The translations under genes and the position numbers were made by a program. The notes under the pieces were generated by a model, which saw nothing but the letters and a program-made list of their open reading frames with translations, was not told the origin of the DNA and made no database searches. This document shows positions 15,898-24,293 of a stretch of 50,279 bases of DNA, piece after piece. The DNA comes from Clostridia bacterium. Lineage in GTDB: Bacteria > Bacillota > Clostridia > Christensenellales > Aristaeellaceae. Each line of letters starts with the position of its first letter. The first letter of the stretch is position 1. The stretch is taken from positions 1 to 50,279 of the forward strand of contig JAFUCP010000213.1 in NCBI GenBank assembly GCA_017459565.1, given 5' to 3'.

Positions 15898-16010
15898 AGC
15901 AAATCCTCCCCCGCCGGCGAACGGCAGCGGCCCTTCTTATGCTGCCCTGTGGCGAATACGCCGGTGAACCGCTTGGCCGCCGCGCTCCTCTTTTTCCCAA
16001 AGAGATGGGT

Positions 16011-16235
16011 TTATTCTGTTTTCTCCTCCACGGCTGCGCACACAAGCGCGGCGAAATCCTCAAAGTGCCACCCGGAGGTCGGCTTGGGACGCCCGACCGC
16101 CTTAAAAAAGCAGGTGGGAATTTCCCGCTCTTGCAGGTTCTTGGCGATACACGGCGTGCAGCCCCGGTCGTGGTTGACCGGGTTAAAGGGACAGGCCGTG
16201 TCTGAGCATGTGCAGAAATGAACCGGGTTTGCCAT
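16011..16235 (-). CDS. Small cysteine-rich protein, DUF6485-like
   Basis: 74 residues. HFCTCSDTACPFNPVNHDRGCTPCIAKNLQEREIPTCFF contains C-x-C, C, C-x2-C and a final CFF, the layout I recall for DUF6485 proteins, which are small probable metal- or Fe-S-binding proteins of unknown role in anaerobes. The ATG at 16235 is in-frame with 16 upstream codons, but conservation begins at it; AAAGGA lies upstream. It converges with corA; no clear terminator separates them. The 210 bases between it and 16446 show nothing certain. Confidence 0.65.
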   Translation of the reverse strand: MANPVHFCTCSDTACPFNPVNHDRGCTPCIAKNLQEREIPTCFFKAVGRPKPTSGWHFEDFAALVCAAVEEKTE

Positions 16236-16445
16236 GTCGATGTCATTCCTTTCATAAGTGTGTCGGGCCTTGCTTTGTCGCATGTATCAGTTCGGCACGC
16301 CGCTATCCGCAACGGGGATCGCATAGGAGGCCGGCGACTCAGGCGCCGCGCACAGGTCGGGATCGCCGGAGGTGATGATCCTGACTGTTTCCCTCCACGC
16401 ACCTCGAACCGCAGTTCGACCCAAAAGATTTGAGGGGGCACCAAA

Positions 16446-17201
16446 ATGCGCTTTGTCACAATGGGTTCAAAGGAATTCCCGACGCTCCTGTTTATTCACG
16501 GCCTTTCCGCCACCGGGAGCTGCTATGGAAGGGTGGCGCGGCTTTTGCAGGACCGTTGGCACATCGTCCTCTGTGAGCTGGACGGGCACTATGACGGCAG
16601 CCCGGCCTTTCGGGGCATAGACGATGAATGTGAACAGATGGAAGCCTATATACTGGAAAACCACAGGGGCCGGATCCACGGCGTGATCGGCCTTTCCCTC
16701 GGCGGAACCATTGCGGTTTCCCTTCTCAGCCGGGGAAGGATTCAGATAGAAAGGGCCATTCTGGATGCCGCCTACTGCGTGGACATGGGCATTTTGCGAG
16801 GGCTCTACGGATGGATTTTCCCGAAAAGCGTCGTGCGGGTCCGCGATGGCAAATACATTCCCGGCTTCCTGATCGATCTGTTTATGGGAAGGGGAAACCG
16901 CAGCATGATCGAAATGCTCTATCCGGGAATCGCGCTTGAAACCTGCAAAAGCGCCTGCCGGGAGGTCTATGCCTATCGGATTTCCGAGAGCCTGCGGAAC
17001 ACCTCTTCCGCGGTGGAATTCTGGCGCGGTTCGCGGGAGGCTTATCCGAAGAAGGGCGCGGCGCTGCTCCGGGAGCGTATTCCCGCCATGACGGAGCAGG
17101 TATTCCCCAACATGGGCCACGGTCAGTTTCTGCATGAGCAGCCCGAGGAATACGCCACGCGGCTGGACCGATACATGAATCAAACGGCGCTTGCCGTGTG
17201 A
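16446..17201 (+). CDS. Alpha/beta-hydrolase fold protein, paralogue of 12280-13050
   Basis: 251 residues. LLFIHGLSATG (14-24) gives the HG oxyanion motif, GLSLG at 82-86 the nucleophile Ser84, and NMGHGQFLHEQP the likely catalytic His. No signal peptide. It aligns in pattern with the hydrolase at 12280, mainly over the 45-95 block. GAGGGG lies 8 bases before the ATG. It is transcribed alone towards the methyltransferase at 17299-18072. Could be an esterase, thioesterase or lactonase. Confidence 0.87.
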   Translation: MRFVTMGSKEFPTLLFIHGLSATGSCYGRVARLLQDRWHIVLCELDGHYDGSPAFRGIDDECEQMEAYILENHRGRIHGVIGLSLGGTIAVSLLSRGRIQIERAILDAAYCVDMGILRGLYGWIFPKSVVRVRDGKYIPGFLIDLFMGRGNRSMIEMLYPGIALETCKSACREVYAYRISESLRNTSSAVEFWRGSREAYPKKGAALLRERIPAMTEQVFPNMGHGQFLHEQPEEYATRLDRYMNQTALAV

Positions 17202-17298
17202 AGCCTCCCTGGCGCCCACTGTGGAGAAAGCGGCAGAAGGCGTATTCCGGGAAAGGGAACGCGCGTGCGGCCGCTGTCAGTAATCCATAACAGGGGCG

Positions 17299-18072
17299 TT
17301 AAAGCTTATAGCCGCACACCATGAACATGGGCGTGGAGGCGAGATTGACCTTTTCCCGGCGGGACCAAACGCGCTCCCATACGTGCGTGTCGGCCTCCAC
17401 GGACAGCCCGAGGTTCATCAGCGTATCGATATCCCAGGCGGGGCGCTGCGCGCAGGACAGCGGCACATGGCGCGCAATCTCTTCCATGCGGTCAAAGTTC
17501 TCCCCCACATTCAGGTCGGAAAGCTCCTCGGCAAGGCTGTTTTCGCGGTCCCGCTCATAGGCGGCTCTCGCGTCGTCGTCAAACAGATAATGATACCAAT
17601 TGGCATCAAAGTTCATGAGCAGGCCGCCGGGCTTCAGCACCCTCGCCCACTCGGCGTAGGCCAGCTCCGGCTCCGGCAGGTTCCAGGTGACGTTGCGGGA
17701 GAGGATCACATCGAACTGCCCGTCCCCAAAGGCCAGCGCCTGTGCGTTCATCTCCTGAAAGTCGATCAGATCGCAAAGCGCGCCCGCGTTGACGCGCGCT
17801 TCGTCCAGCATGGAGGGCGTCAAATCAATGGCCGTCACGCGATAGCCTGCCTCCGCCAGCAATATGGCAAAAAAGCCGGGGCCGGTGCCGACCTCAAGCA
17901 CATGGATTTCATTGGGAGCCTTGTGGGGGAAGCACATGGAAATGCGCTCCGTGAGCGTGCGCTTCCAGACCTCGCGCTGATTCGTCGCCAGCTCCTCCCG
18001 ATTGACCTCGGAATAGCCCGGCGCGCGCTTCGTCCAATAGGCCCTGTTCTCCAGCAGTATCGCTTCGCTCAT
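17299..18072 (-). CDS. Class I SAM-dependent methyltransferase of the importer-linked type
   Basis: 257 residues from ATG 18072 (GAGG 7 bases upstream; two earlier in-frame ATGs lack this). Motif I HVLEVGTGPGFFAI (57-70), TAIDLTPSML, SRNVTWNLPEPELAYAEWARVLKPGGLLMNFDANWYHY, then a C-terminal ERDRENSL and RPAWDIDTL region. The RNxTW and NFDANWY blocks and the RPAWD tail are shared with the methyltransferase at 18172-18888, so they are paralogues. It has its own promoter, carrying the same C/G-tract element as the importer promoter. The acceptor is unknown; the link with the importer suggests the imported compound or a secreted precursor. Confidence 0.9.
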   Translation of the reverse strand: MSEAILLENRAYWTKRAPGYSEVNREELATNQREVWKRTLTERISMCFPHKAPNEIHVLEVGTGPGFFAILLAEAGYRVTAIDLTPSMLDEARVNAGALCDLIDFQEMNAQALAFGDGQFDVILSRNVTWNLPEPELAYAEWARVLKPGGLLMNFDANWYHYLFDDDARAAYERDRENSLAEELSDLNVGENFDRMEEIARHVPLSCAQRPAWDIDTLMNLGLSVEADTHVWERVWSRREKVNLASTPMFMVCGYKL

Positions 18073-18102
18073 CGTCATGCCTCGCCGAATGGTAATGATC
18101 AT

Positions 18103-18146
18103 ATTTTACCGGGATCGCGTATGCGCCGCAACCCCCGCCGGGGGAT
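18103..18146 (-). promoter_or_regulatory. Promoter with C/G-tract element, methyltransferase 17299-18072
   Basis: Minus strand: ATCCCCCGGCGGGGGTTG (18146-18129) overlaps the -35 TTGCGG (18131-18126), then a 17-base spacer and TAAAAT (18108-18103). The distance from ATCCCCC to the TTG of the -35 is identical in the two promoters at 24.1-24.3 kb. A repressor or activator operator is the natural reading. Confidence 0.75.
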
Positions 18147-18171
18147 ATTTTGGCGGTGTTTTATCCATTTT

Positions 18172-18888
18172 TTACTTCCGCGCCGTGATGCAGAAGATGG
18201 GCGTCGGATTGTAAAACCGATCGATCTCACGATAGATGCGCCCATAGCAGTCCCGATCCATCCGGATATCGCTGAAGCCCGCCCGGCGCAGCAGGGCCAG
18301 GTCCCAGGCGGGCCTGCGCTGCTGGACCGCCCTCAGCTCGCCGGCAATGCGGGCATAGGCGATGTTCTGCGCCTGCGTCAAATCCTTGTGGGCGTGGTCC
18401 GCGGGCAGCGGCGCGTCCGATTGATCATAATGGTAATCGCCGTCGAAGTTGATGAGGATGCCGCCCTTGCGCAACAGCCCGTGCCACTTTTCATAGGCCT
18501 CCGGCAGCTTCGGCAGAAAAGAAGTGAGGTTACGCGTCACGATGGCGTCGAAGGATTCCGGCTCAAAGCCCGGGACCTCCGCGTCCATGACGTAAAACGC
18601 GGGATTCAGGCCCAGCCGCGCGGCGGAGCGCTTCGCGCCCTCGATCATTTCCGGCGTCAGATCAATGCCGGTCATGCGATGGCCCTCCGCTGCCAGCAAA
18701 AAGCAGAAAAAGCCCGTGCCCGTGCCGATGTCCAGTATGTCCAGCTTTCGGCCGGCAGGCAAATACCGGTGCAGCTCATCGAGCCAGCGCCCGCGCTTTT
18801 CGCTGCTTAATTCGTCCAGGCGCAGCGCCTCAAACTTCTCCTCGCGCCCTGCCCAGTAGGCTTCAATTTCCCTCTTCAATTTCTCCAT
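18172..18888 (-). CDS. Class I SAM-dependent methyltransferase, last gene of the importer operon
   Basis: 238 residues from ATG 18888 (AAAGGA 8 bases upstream). DILDIGTGTGFFCFLL (50-65), TGIDLTPEMIEGA, VTRNLTSFLPKLPEAYEKWHGLLRKGGILINFDGDYHY and RRPAWDLALLRRAGF parallel the neighbour at 17299. It begins 17 bases after the stop of the second ABC ATPase, so it is cotranscribed with the substrate-binding protein and permeases. Having a methyltransferase as the sixth gene of an Opp/Nik-type operon suggests that it modifies the transported molecule or its biosynthetic precursor; this is inference. Confidence 0.9.
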   Translation of the reverse strand: MEKLKREIEAYWAGREEKFEALRLDELSSEKRGRWLDELHRYLPAGRKLDILDIGTGTGFFCFLLAAEGHRMTGIDLTPEMIEGAKRSAARLGLNPAFYVMDAEVPGFEPESFDAIVTRNLTSFLPKLPEAYEKWHGLLRKGGILINFDGDYHYDQSDAPLPADHAHKDLTQAQNIAYARIAGELRAVQQRRPAWDLALLRRAGFSDIRMDRDCYGRIYREIDRFYNPTPIFCITARK

Positions 18889-18904
18889 CGTTGGCATCCT
18901 TTTT

Positions 18905-19648
18905 TCAGATTTGCAGCACCGATTCCACCAGTCTGCGGGTATAGTCCTCCTTGGGCGCGCTAATGACCTGCCCGATCGTCCCCTGCTCCACCACGACGCC
19001 CTCGCGCATGACCATGACGCGGTCGCAAATGCAGCGTATGGCCGCAAGATCATGGGATACGAATATCGCGGAAGTATGCTTTTCGCGGCAGAGCTTCGAA
19101 AGCAGGCTCAAAATCTGCGCCTGGGAGGACACGTCCAGCGCGCTGGTAATCTCATCACACAGCAGGATATCCGGCTGCACCGCCATGGCGCGGGCAATGG
19201 CAAAGCGCTGGCACTGTCCGCCGCTCAGCTGTCGGGGATAGCGATTCATCAATTCAGGCGGAAGATTCACCATCGCAGACAGCGCCCCCGCGTCCACCTT
19301 CGCGCTTTTGCCCCGCAGGCTGTGTACGCTCCCGGTGATGGCGTCCAGTATGGTGCGGCGGGGATTGAAGGAGGCGGGGGCGTTTTGAAACACCATCTGC
19401 ATACTTCGGTATTCCTCCTTCGTGCGGCGATGGCGCAGAGGCAGGCCGCGGAGAAGGAGCGTCCCGGCGGTGGGCGCTTCCAGTCCGGCGATCAGCTTGA
19501 GCAGCGTACTCTTGCCGCTGCCGCTCTCGCCGGCTACGCCCAGAATCTCGCCTTCACGCAGCCGGAAATCGACGCCGCACAGCGCCTCCACCTCGGATTT
19601 TTGACTGTGATAGCGCTTGACGAGGCCTTTTCCCTCCAGCAAGGTCAT
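18905..19648 (-). CDS. ABC importer ATPase, OppF/NikE type
   Basis: 247-residue cytoplasmic ATPase subunit of a peptide/nickel-class importer. Walker A GESGSGKS (about 39-46), Q-loop VFQNAPASFNPRRT, signature LSGGQ, Walker B ILLCDE, D-loop SALD and H-loop VSHD are all present. It pairs with the OppD/NikD-like ATPase upstream, which it overlaps by ATGA. It lacks the long C-terminal zinc-binding tail of classical OppF, as is common in NikE-like members. Substrate not readable from the ATPase. Confidence 0.94.
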   Translation of the reverse strand: MTLLEGKGLVKRYHSQKSEVEALCGVDFRLREGEILGVAGESGSGKSTLLKLIAGLEAPTAGTLLLRGLPLRHRRTKEEYRSMQMVFQNAPASFNPRRTILDAITGSVHSLRGKSAKVDAGALSAMVNLPPELMNRYPRQLSGGQCQRFAIARAMAVQPDILLCDEITSALDVSSQAQILSLLSKLCREKHTSAIFVSHDLAAIRCICDRVMVMREGVVVEQGTIGQVISAPKEDYTRRLVESVLQI

Positions 19649-20595
19649 GATCCGTCCCCCTTCCCGGCATTGCAGGCGGCAAAATGCCCGTCTCCGGCCC
19701 GCTCAAGGGCATAGATCCGCGCGGCGCAATCCGGCCGCGCCCGCAGGCAGCGTTCCATGAACTCACAGCCCACCTTTTGCGGGCCCGACAGGGACGGACT
19801 TCCGGGCAGGCCCGTGGGCACAGCGTCCTCCAGGCCGGGAACCGCTTCGATCAGGCTCACCGTATAGGGGTGGCAGGGATGGCGCAGAACGTCGCCGGCG
19901 CGTCCCAGCTCCACCAGGCGGCCCGCATACATGACGCCGATACGGTCCGCAAGAAACCCCGCCAGCGCCAGATGATGGGTCACGATGATCTGGGCGACGC
20001 CGTCGTCCCTCAGCTTTTTCAGCTCCTTCGCCACCGACAGCTGAATCGTCGCGTCCAGGGCGCTGGTCAGCTCGTCTCCAAGAAGAATGTCCTGTCCCAG
20101 CAGCATGGCCAGCGCCAGCGCCACGCGCTGGTTCATGCCGCCGCTCAGGGCATAGGGACACGCGTTCAGCACGCGTCTCCAATCCTTCAGCTCCACCCTG
20201 GCAAAGGCCTGCTCCACCTGTCGGTCAAAGGTGGCGGGATTGAAAATACCGTGGCTCTTGAGTGTTTCGACAAACTGCCTTCGATAGCTTCGGATGGGAT
20301 TGAAGGCAGCCTCGGGAGACTGGAACACCACGCCCAGCCTCTGGCTGCACAGGCTGCGGCGCGCCTTCCCGGGCAGAGCGGACAGCTCCGCGTCCTTCAG
20401 GGCGATCTCCCCGGAAAGCCAGCGCACCCCCGGCGCGCAGAGCAGGCTCCTCAAAACCGTCGTCTTGCCGCAGCCGCTCTCCCCGACCAGGCAGAGGATT
20501 TCTCCCCTGTGCAGGGAAAACGAGATATCCGCCACGGCGGGGCGCTCCCCATAGCCGGCGCAAAGGCGGGACACCGAAAGAAGCGCATCGCTCAT
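19645..20595 (-). CDS. ABC importer ATPase, OppD/NikD type
   Basis: 316 residues: Walker A GESGCGKT (about 37-44), VFQSPEAAFNPIRSYRRQ Q-loop region, signature LSGGMNQR, Walker B ILLGDE, H-loop VTHH. The C-terminal extension HPCHPYTVSLIEAVPG and GCEFMERCLRARPDCA is the Opp/Dpp C-terminal module with cysteines that in relatives can hold an Fe-S cluster. The start at 20595 overlaps the permease stop by ATGA; the frame remains open upstream, but there it only runs across the permease gene. Confidence 0.93.
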   Translation of the reverse strand: MSDALLSVSRLCAGYGERPAVADISFSLHRGEILCLVGESGCGKTTVLRSLLCAPGVRWLSGEIALKDAELSALPGKARRSLCSQRLGVVFQSPEAAFNPIRSYRRQFVETLKSHGIFNPATFDRQVEQAFARVELKDWRRVLNACPYALSGGMNQRVALALAMLLGQDILLGDELTSALDATIQLSVAKELKKLRDDGVAQIIVTHHLALAGFLADRIGVMYAGRLVELGRAGDVLRHPCHPYTVSLIEAVPGLEDAVPTGLPGSPSLSGPQKVGCEFMERCLRARPDCAARIYALERAGDGHFAACNAGKGDGS

Positions 20596-21428
20596 TCCCC
20601 CACCCCCACATCCAGGACATCCCGAACGCAATCGCCCAGGCAGTTGAATACCATCACCGTCAGGATGGTAGCGGCGGAGGGCGCCAGCACCGCCCAGGGG
20701 GCCAGCTGCATGTAGGCGCGGGAGGCGTTGATCATACTGCCCCATTCCGCCTGAGGCTCCGCGACGCCGATGCCCAGAAAGGACAATCCCGCAATGCCGA
20801 TCATCATGACGCCGATCTGTGTGGCGGCGCTGACCAGCAGCGGCCCCAGCATGTTGGGCAACAGCGTCCCCGTCAAAATGCGCAACGCTCCGAGCCCGGA
20901 GAGCCTTGCCGCGTGTACATAGGGCTCCTCCTTCAGCGAAAGCACCTGCGCCCGCGCCAGCCGCGCGTAGAGCGTCCAGCCGGTAATGCCCATGGCCAGC
21001 ATGGCGTTGCCCATGCCGCCGCCCAGGATGCCCGCCACCGCGATGGCCAGCACCATCTGGGGAAAGGCCAGCATCACGTCCGCCAGCCGCATCACCAGCG
21101 CGTCGATGGCGCCGCCGTACCAGCCGGACAGCATACCCAGCGCCGTTCCCACGGCAAAGGTGACGCCCACCAGCGCGACCGCCGAGAAGATGGAGGTGCG
21201 CGCGCCCATCAGCACGCGGGAGCAGACGCACCTGCCGTACCGATCGGTTCCGAGGGGGAACTGCGCGCAGGGCGGCCGGTTCATCGCCGCCGAGGAGGTC
21301 GCGTTGGGATCGTTGGGACATGGCAGCGGCGCCAACAGGCTGACGAGGATCATAAGGCCCGTCAATATGAGGAACACCGCCAGCCGGCTTCGCGCGCGCC
21401 GGGAGGGATTGATTCGCCTTTTTTTCAT
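20592..21428 (-). CDS. ABC importer permease, OppC/NikC type
   Basis: 278 residues with an N-terminal helix (RLAVFLILTGLMILVSLLA), a periplasm-equivalent loop containing FPLGTDRYGRCVCSRVLMGARTS (the classic LGTDxxGRD-type motif), and five more helices with the EAA-like coupling region EEPYVHAARLSGLGALRI. Start at 21428 by ATGA overlap with the first permease; an in-frame ATG at 21476 lies within the upstream gene. In the membrane it pairs with the OppB-like permease. Confidence 0.93.
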   Translation of the reverse strand: MKKRRINPSRRARSRLAVFLILTGLMILVSLLAPLPCPNDPNATSSAAMNRPPCAQFPLGTDRYGRCVCSRVLMGARTSIFSAVALVGVTFAVGTALGMLSGWYGGAIDALVMRLADVMLAFPQMVLAIAVAGILGGGMGNAMLAMGITGWTLYARLARAQVLSLKEEPYVHAARLSGLGALRILTGTLLPNMLGPLLVSAATQIGVMMIGIAGLSFLGIGVAEPQAEWGSMINASRAYMQLAPWAVLAPSAATILTVMVFNCLGDCVRDVLDVGVGE

Positions 21429-22363
21429 GCGTCGCCTCCCGCCTTGCGCAGCCGCGGATCGATCCATCGGTAGCAAATATCGATCAACAGATTGATAACC
21501 ACATAAACCGTGGAGGTGAACAATACGAAGCCCTGGATCACCGGGTAATCCCGGTTGGTGATGGCATCCATGGCCAGCTTGCCCAGCCCCGGCCAGCGGA
21601 AGATCGTTTCGATCACCACGCTCCCGCCCATCAGCGTTCCCACCGACAGGCCCACGACGGTGAGCATTGGAATGGCGGCGTTGTGCAGCACGCTTTTCAG
21701 CACAAACCGCCTCTTGACGCCCCGCAGGATCGCGCCGGAAACATAGGGCTTGCCAAGCTCCTCCAGAAGCTCCGCCCGGAACTGTCGGATGAAGCGGCCG
21801 CAGATGGGGATGGACAGCGCCAGACAGGGCATGACCAAGCTCTTTGCGCTTTCGCCGGCCGTCAAAGGGAGCAGACGGAGTCTGACGCTCAGAAAATACA
21901 TCAGCAGCACGGAGATCAAAAAGTTGGGCAGCGAATTGCCGATGAAGCTGAACAGGCGGGTGATGTTATCCACCGCCGAATCCCTTTTCAGCGCCGAGAG
22001 GAGGGCGAAGGGAATCGCAATCAGCAATGCCAGCGCCAGGCTGGACAGCGTCAGCACCGCCGTGCGTCCCAGCGCCTTGAGCAGCTTTTCCGCCACGGGA
22101 AAGCCGTCCTTGTAGGAGCTTCCCAGATCGCCCCGCAGCGCGCGCAATGCCCAGTCGCCGTACTGGACGAAAAACGGCCTGTCGAGTCCCATGCTCGCCC
22201 TGGTCTGTTCCAGGATCTCCTCCGATACCGCGATGCCCTGGGCGTTGAGCTTCTTCGCCGCCGCGTCGCCCGGCGCGATGTACATCAGCAAAAAGGTCAG
22301 GAAGCTGACCGCGATCATGATCCATATCAGGTGAATCAGTCGCCCGGCGATGGCCCTGCCCAT
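21425..22363 (-). CDS. ABC importer permease, OppB/NikB type
   Basis: 312 residues. The N-terminal helix IHLIWIMIAVSFLTFLLMYIAPGD is typical of OppB/NikB. Further helices follow, with the coupling loop GKPYVSGAILRGVKRRFVLKSVLHNAAIP and the family block GSVVIETIFRWPGLGKLAMDAITNRDYPVIQG near the C-terminus. The ATG at 22363 has GAGGAGG 8 bases upstream. It lies 104 bases after the binding-protein gene, the gap holding a hairpin. Confidence 0.94.
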   Translation of the reverse strand: MGRAIAGRLIHLIWIMIAVSFLTFLLMYIAPGDAAAKKLNAQGIAVSEEILEQTRASMGLDRPFFVQYGDWALRALRGDLGSSYKDGFPVAEKLLKALGRTAVLTLSSLALALLIAIPFALLSALKRDSAVDNITRLFSFIGNSLPNFLISVLLMYFLSVRLRLLPLTAGESAKSLVMPCLALSIPICGRFIRQFRAELLEELGKPYVSGAILRGVKRRFVLKSVLHNAAIPMLTVVGLSVGTLMGGSVVIETIFRWPGLGKLAMDAITNRDYPVIQGFVLFTSTVYVVINLLIDICYRWIDPRLRKAGGDA

Positions 22364-22396
22364 GACAGCTTCCTCCTCTCCCGATTGTGATATCAA

Positions 22397-22432
22397 CATT
22401 GGGGCCGGCGCTGTCAACACCGACCCCATTGT
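22397..22432 (-). other. Intercistronic hairpin between binding protein and permease genes
   Basis: ACATTGGGGCCGG-type arm (about 22397-22409) pairs with CCGACCCCATTGT (about 22420-22432) with two mismatches, without a T-run. Such hairpins often stabilise the upstream binding-protein mRNA and so raise its level above the permeases. Confidence 0.5.
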
Positions 22433-22467
22433 CCGCGGCTGTGGTTTTGCAGCAGGGCGCTGCCGCT

Positions 22468-23988
22468 TCATTCCATGTTCGTATCCGCGCTGACCGCGTA
22501 GAAGTCAAAGGGGCAGTTTTCGGAGATTCCGGAGACGCCCTTCCGGGTCACGGTGGTCTTGTTGAACAGGCCCACATAGCCGAAGGCGTTGTCGTCAATG
22601 GTCATCTGGACCACCTCGTTGGCCAGGACCGCGCGCCGTTCGATGTCCGTCTCGTACTGCAATTCGTTGATCAGCGCCTCGCTTCCGTCCGTCGGGAAGC
22701 CGCCCAGCGCCCATTTGCTGTCCCTGCGATACAGCGCATCGACGCAATAATAGGGGTCGCCAGCCTTGTCCGCGATCATGCAGTACAGGGCAATGTCGTA
22801 ATCCCCGGTGGCCACATAGGTCGCGTCGGGATCCTCCTGCACGGTAAGTACGGCATCCACGCCAATATTCCTGAGCTGCTCCTGCATGATCAGCGCGATG
22901 GAATCCAGGGAGCGGGCGGCGTAGTAGCAGATGTTCAGCCGGATCGGCGCGCCGTCCTTTTCATAGACGCCGTCGTCGTTCAGGGCATAGCCGTCGGCCT
23001 CCAACAGCGCCTTCGCGGCTTCCGGGTCCGGGGCAGGCTTGGTCACCTGACCATAGGGCGCCGCGGCACTGAAGGGACCCACCGCCGGGGAGACGGTGCC
23101 GCCCAGATAGGCGGCGATGGCGTCGCAGTCCACCGTCAGGTTGATCGCCCCGCGCACCGCGTCGTCCAGGCGGGTCTTGTTGAGGACGTAGAACTGGAGC
23201 CGCGTCGCGGGAATCGAGGTCACCGTGTAGGTATCGGGATCAGCCGAGAAGATTTCCTTCGCGGCGGCGGTCACGCTGGTATAGCCGTCGATCTCGCCGG
23301 CCTGCATGGCCATGAGCTTGGTGTCGTCGTCCTGCATATAGAAGAATGTCACGCCATCCAGCCCGACTTCGCCATTCCAGTAAGCCGTGTTCCTTTCCAC
23401 CTCGACCGTGCCTTCGGGCTCAAAGGACTTCACAGCGAACGGGCCCGTGCCGACAGGCGCGCCGTCAAAGTCGGCGGTTCCGTCCAGATCCATGATCGCC
23501 ATCTCAGGCGCGGTCAGATCGCTGAGCATCGTCGGATACACGCCGGGCGTCGCGATCACCAGGGTCTTTTCGCCGTCCGCGGCAATGGAGAATTCGCTCA
23601 GATAGGCAAAGCGCTCGTTGCACTCCGCCAGCCGCTGGAAATTCCGAGCAACCATCTGCGCGGTGACCGGCGCGCCGTTGGAAAAGCAGGCGTCCGCAAG
23701 CTGGAAGGTCCATGTCTTGCCGTCCTCGCTGACTTCATAGTCCTCCGCCAGCAGAGGCTCGATGGAAAGGTCGTCCGCCACGCGGAACAGCGTCTCCGTG
23801 ATGCCATAGATGGAGGTGTACCAGCCGTAATAATCCTTGTGCGCGTCCAGGCTGGGATAGGCGAAGCTCTCCGCCAGCTTCAGCCACTTTGCGCCGCCTT
23901 CCGCCAAGGCCTGTTCCCCATGGGCGGTCAGCGTTAATAGCGCGCATATCGTCAGAATCAGGGCAAGCATCCTGCGCATTTGTTTCAT
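22468..23988 (-). CDS. Family 5 substrate-binding protein of an Opp/Nik-type ABC importer
   Basis: 506-residue extracytoplasmic solute-binding protein. A basic N-terminus and hydrophobic core (MKQMRRMLALILTICALLTLT) form a signal peptide. The mature part has the SBP_bac_5 features YEVSEDGKTWTFQL, FSNGAPVTAQMVARNF, GTGPFAVKSFEPEGTVEVERNTAYW and PDPEAAKALLEADGY. No proper lipobox is visible: C15 is preceded by LTI, with Ile at -1, so cleavage more likely follows AHG or ALA, which is odd for a monoderm importer. NikA-like and dipeptide-binding proteins look alike at this level, so the ligand is open. Confidence 0.92.
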   Translation of the reverse strand: MKQMRRMLALILTICALLTLTAHGEQALAEGGAKWLKLAESFAYPSLDAHKDYYGWYTSIYGITETLFRVADDLSIEPLLAEDYEVSEDGKTWTFQLADACFSNGAPVTAQMVARNFQRLAECNERFAYLSEFSIAADGEKTLVIATPGVYPTMLSDLTAPEMAIMDLDGTADFDGAPVGTGPFAVKSFEPEGTVEVERNTAYWNGEVGLDGVTFFYMQDDDTKLMAMQAGEIDGYTSVTAAAKEIFSADPDTYTVTSIPATRLQFYVLNKTRLDDAVRGAINLTVDCDAIAAYLGGTVSPAVGPFSAAAPYGQVTKPAPDPEAAKALLEADGYALNDDGVYEKDGAPIRLNICYYAARSLDSIALIMQEQLRNIGVDAVLTVQEDPDATYVATGDYDIALYCMIADKAGDPYYCVDALYRRDSKWALGGFPTDGSEALINELQYETDIERRAVLANEVVQMTIDDNAFGYVGLFNKTTVTRKGVSGISENCPFDFYAVSADTNME

Positions 23989-24118
23989 TTTTGCATCTCT
24001 CCTTCATAGCTCCACAATCAGGAAGCATTGCGCCGTCCGCCCCTCGGCACATCGGCGCAATACCGCAAGCAGTTATAACAGAAAAGTCAGAACGGCCGAT
24101 TCTTAACTGTCAGATATC

Positions 24119-24162
24119 ATTATAGCTGCTCATTTCAGGCGCCACAAGCCCCGTGGGGGGAT
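24119..24162 (-). promoter_or_regulatory. Promoter with C/G-tract element, ABC importer-methyltransferase operon
   Basis: Minus strand: ATCCCCCCACGGGGCTTG (24162-24145) runs into the -35 TTGTGG (24147-24142), a 17-base spacer and TATAAT (24124-24119). It is arranged back to back with the deacylase promoter; together they occupy most of the 305-base gap. Confidence 0.78.
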
Positions 24163-24219
24163 ATAAAAGGCAGGTTTTCAATGGTTTTTACACGAATTGC
24201 GACTGGTTTCCCGCCTTAC

Positions 24220-24263
24220 ATCCCCCCCGGGGGCTTGCATGAGTTGCGACATTCTGGTAATTT
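24220..24263 (+). promoter_or_regulatory. Promoter with C/G-tract element, M14 deacylase
   Basis: ATCCCCCCCGGGGGCTTG (24220-24237) leads into the -35 TTGCAT (24235-24240), a 17-base spacer and TAATTT (24258-24263). The C/G element is the inverted counterpart of the one at 24145-24162. Confidence 0.72.
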
Positions 24264-24293
24264 GGGATTGAAAGAGCATTTGGAGGTAAAAGG

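Noticed and set aside
15898..16010. Terminator between corA and the convergent small gene
   Set aside because: Only a weak GGCAGC/GCTGCC pairing with no T-run; not enough to call.
20596..21321. N-terminal extension of the OppD-like ATPase
   Set aside because: The frame is open upstream of 20595 but overlaps the permease gene in another frame and has no homologous content; the ATGA overlap fixes the start.
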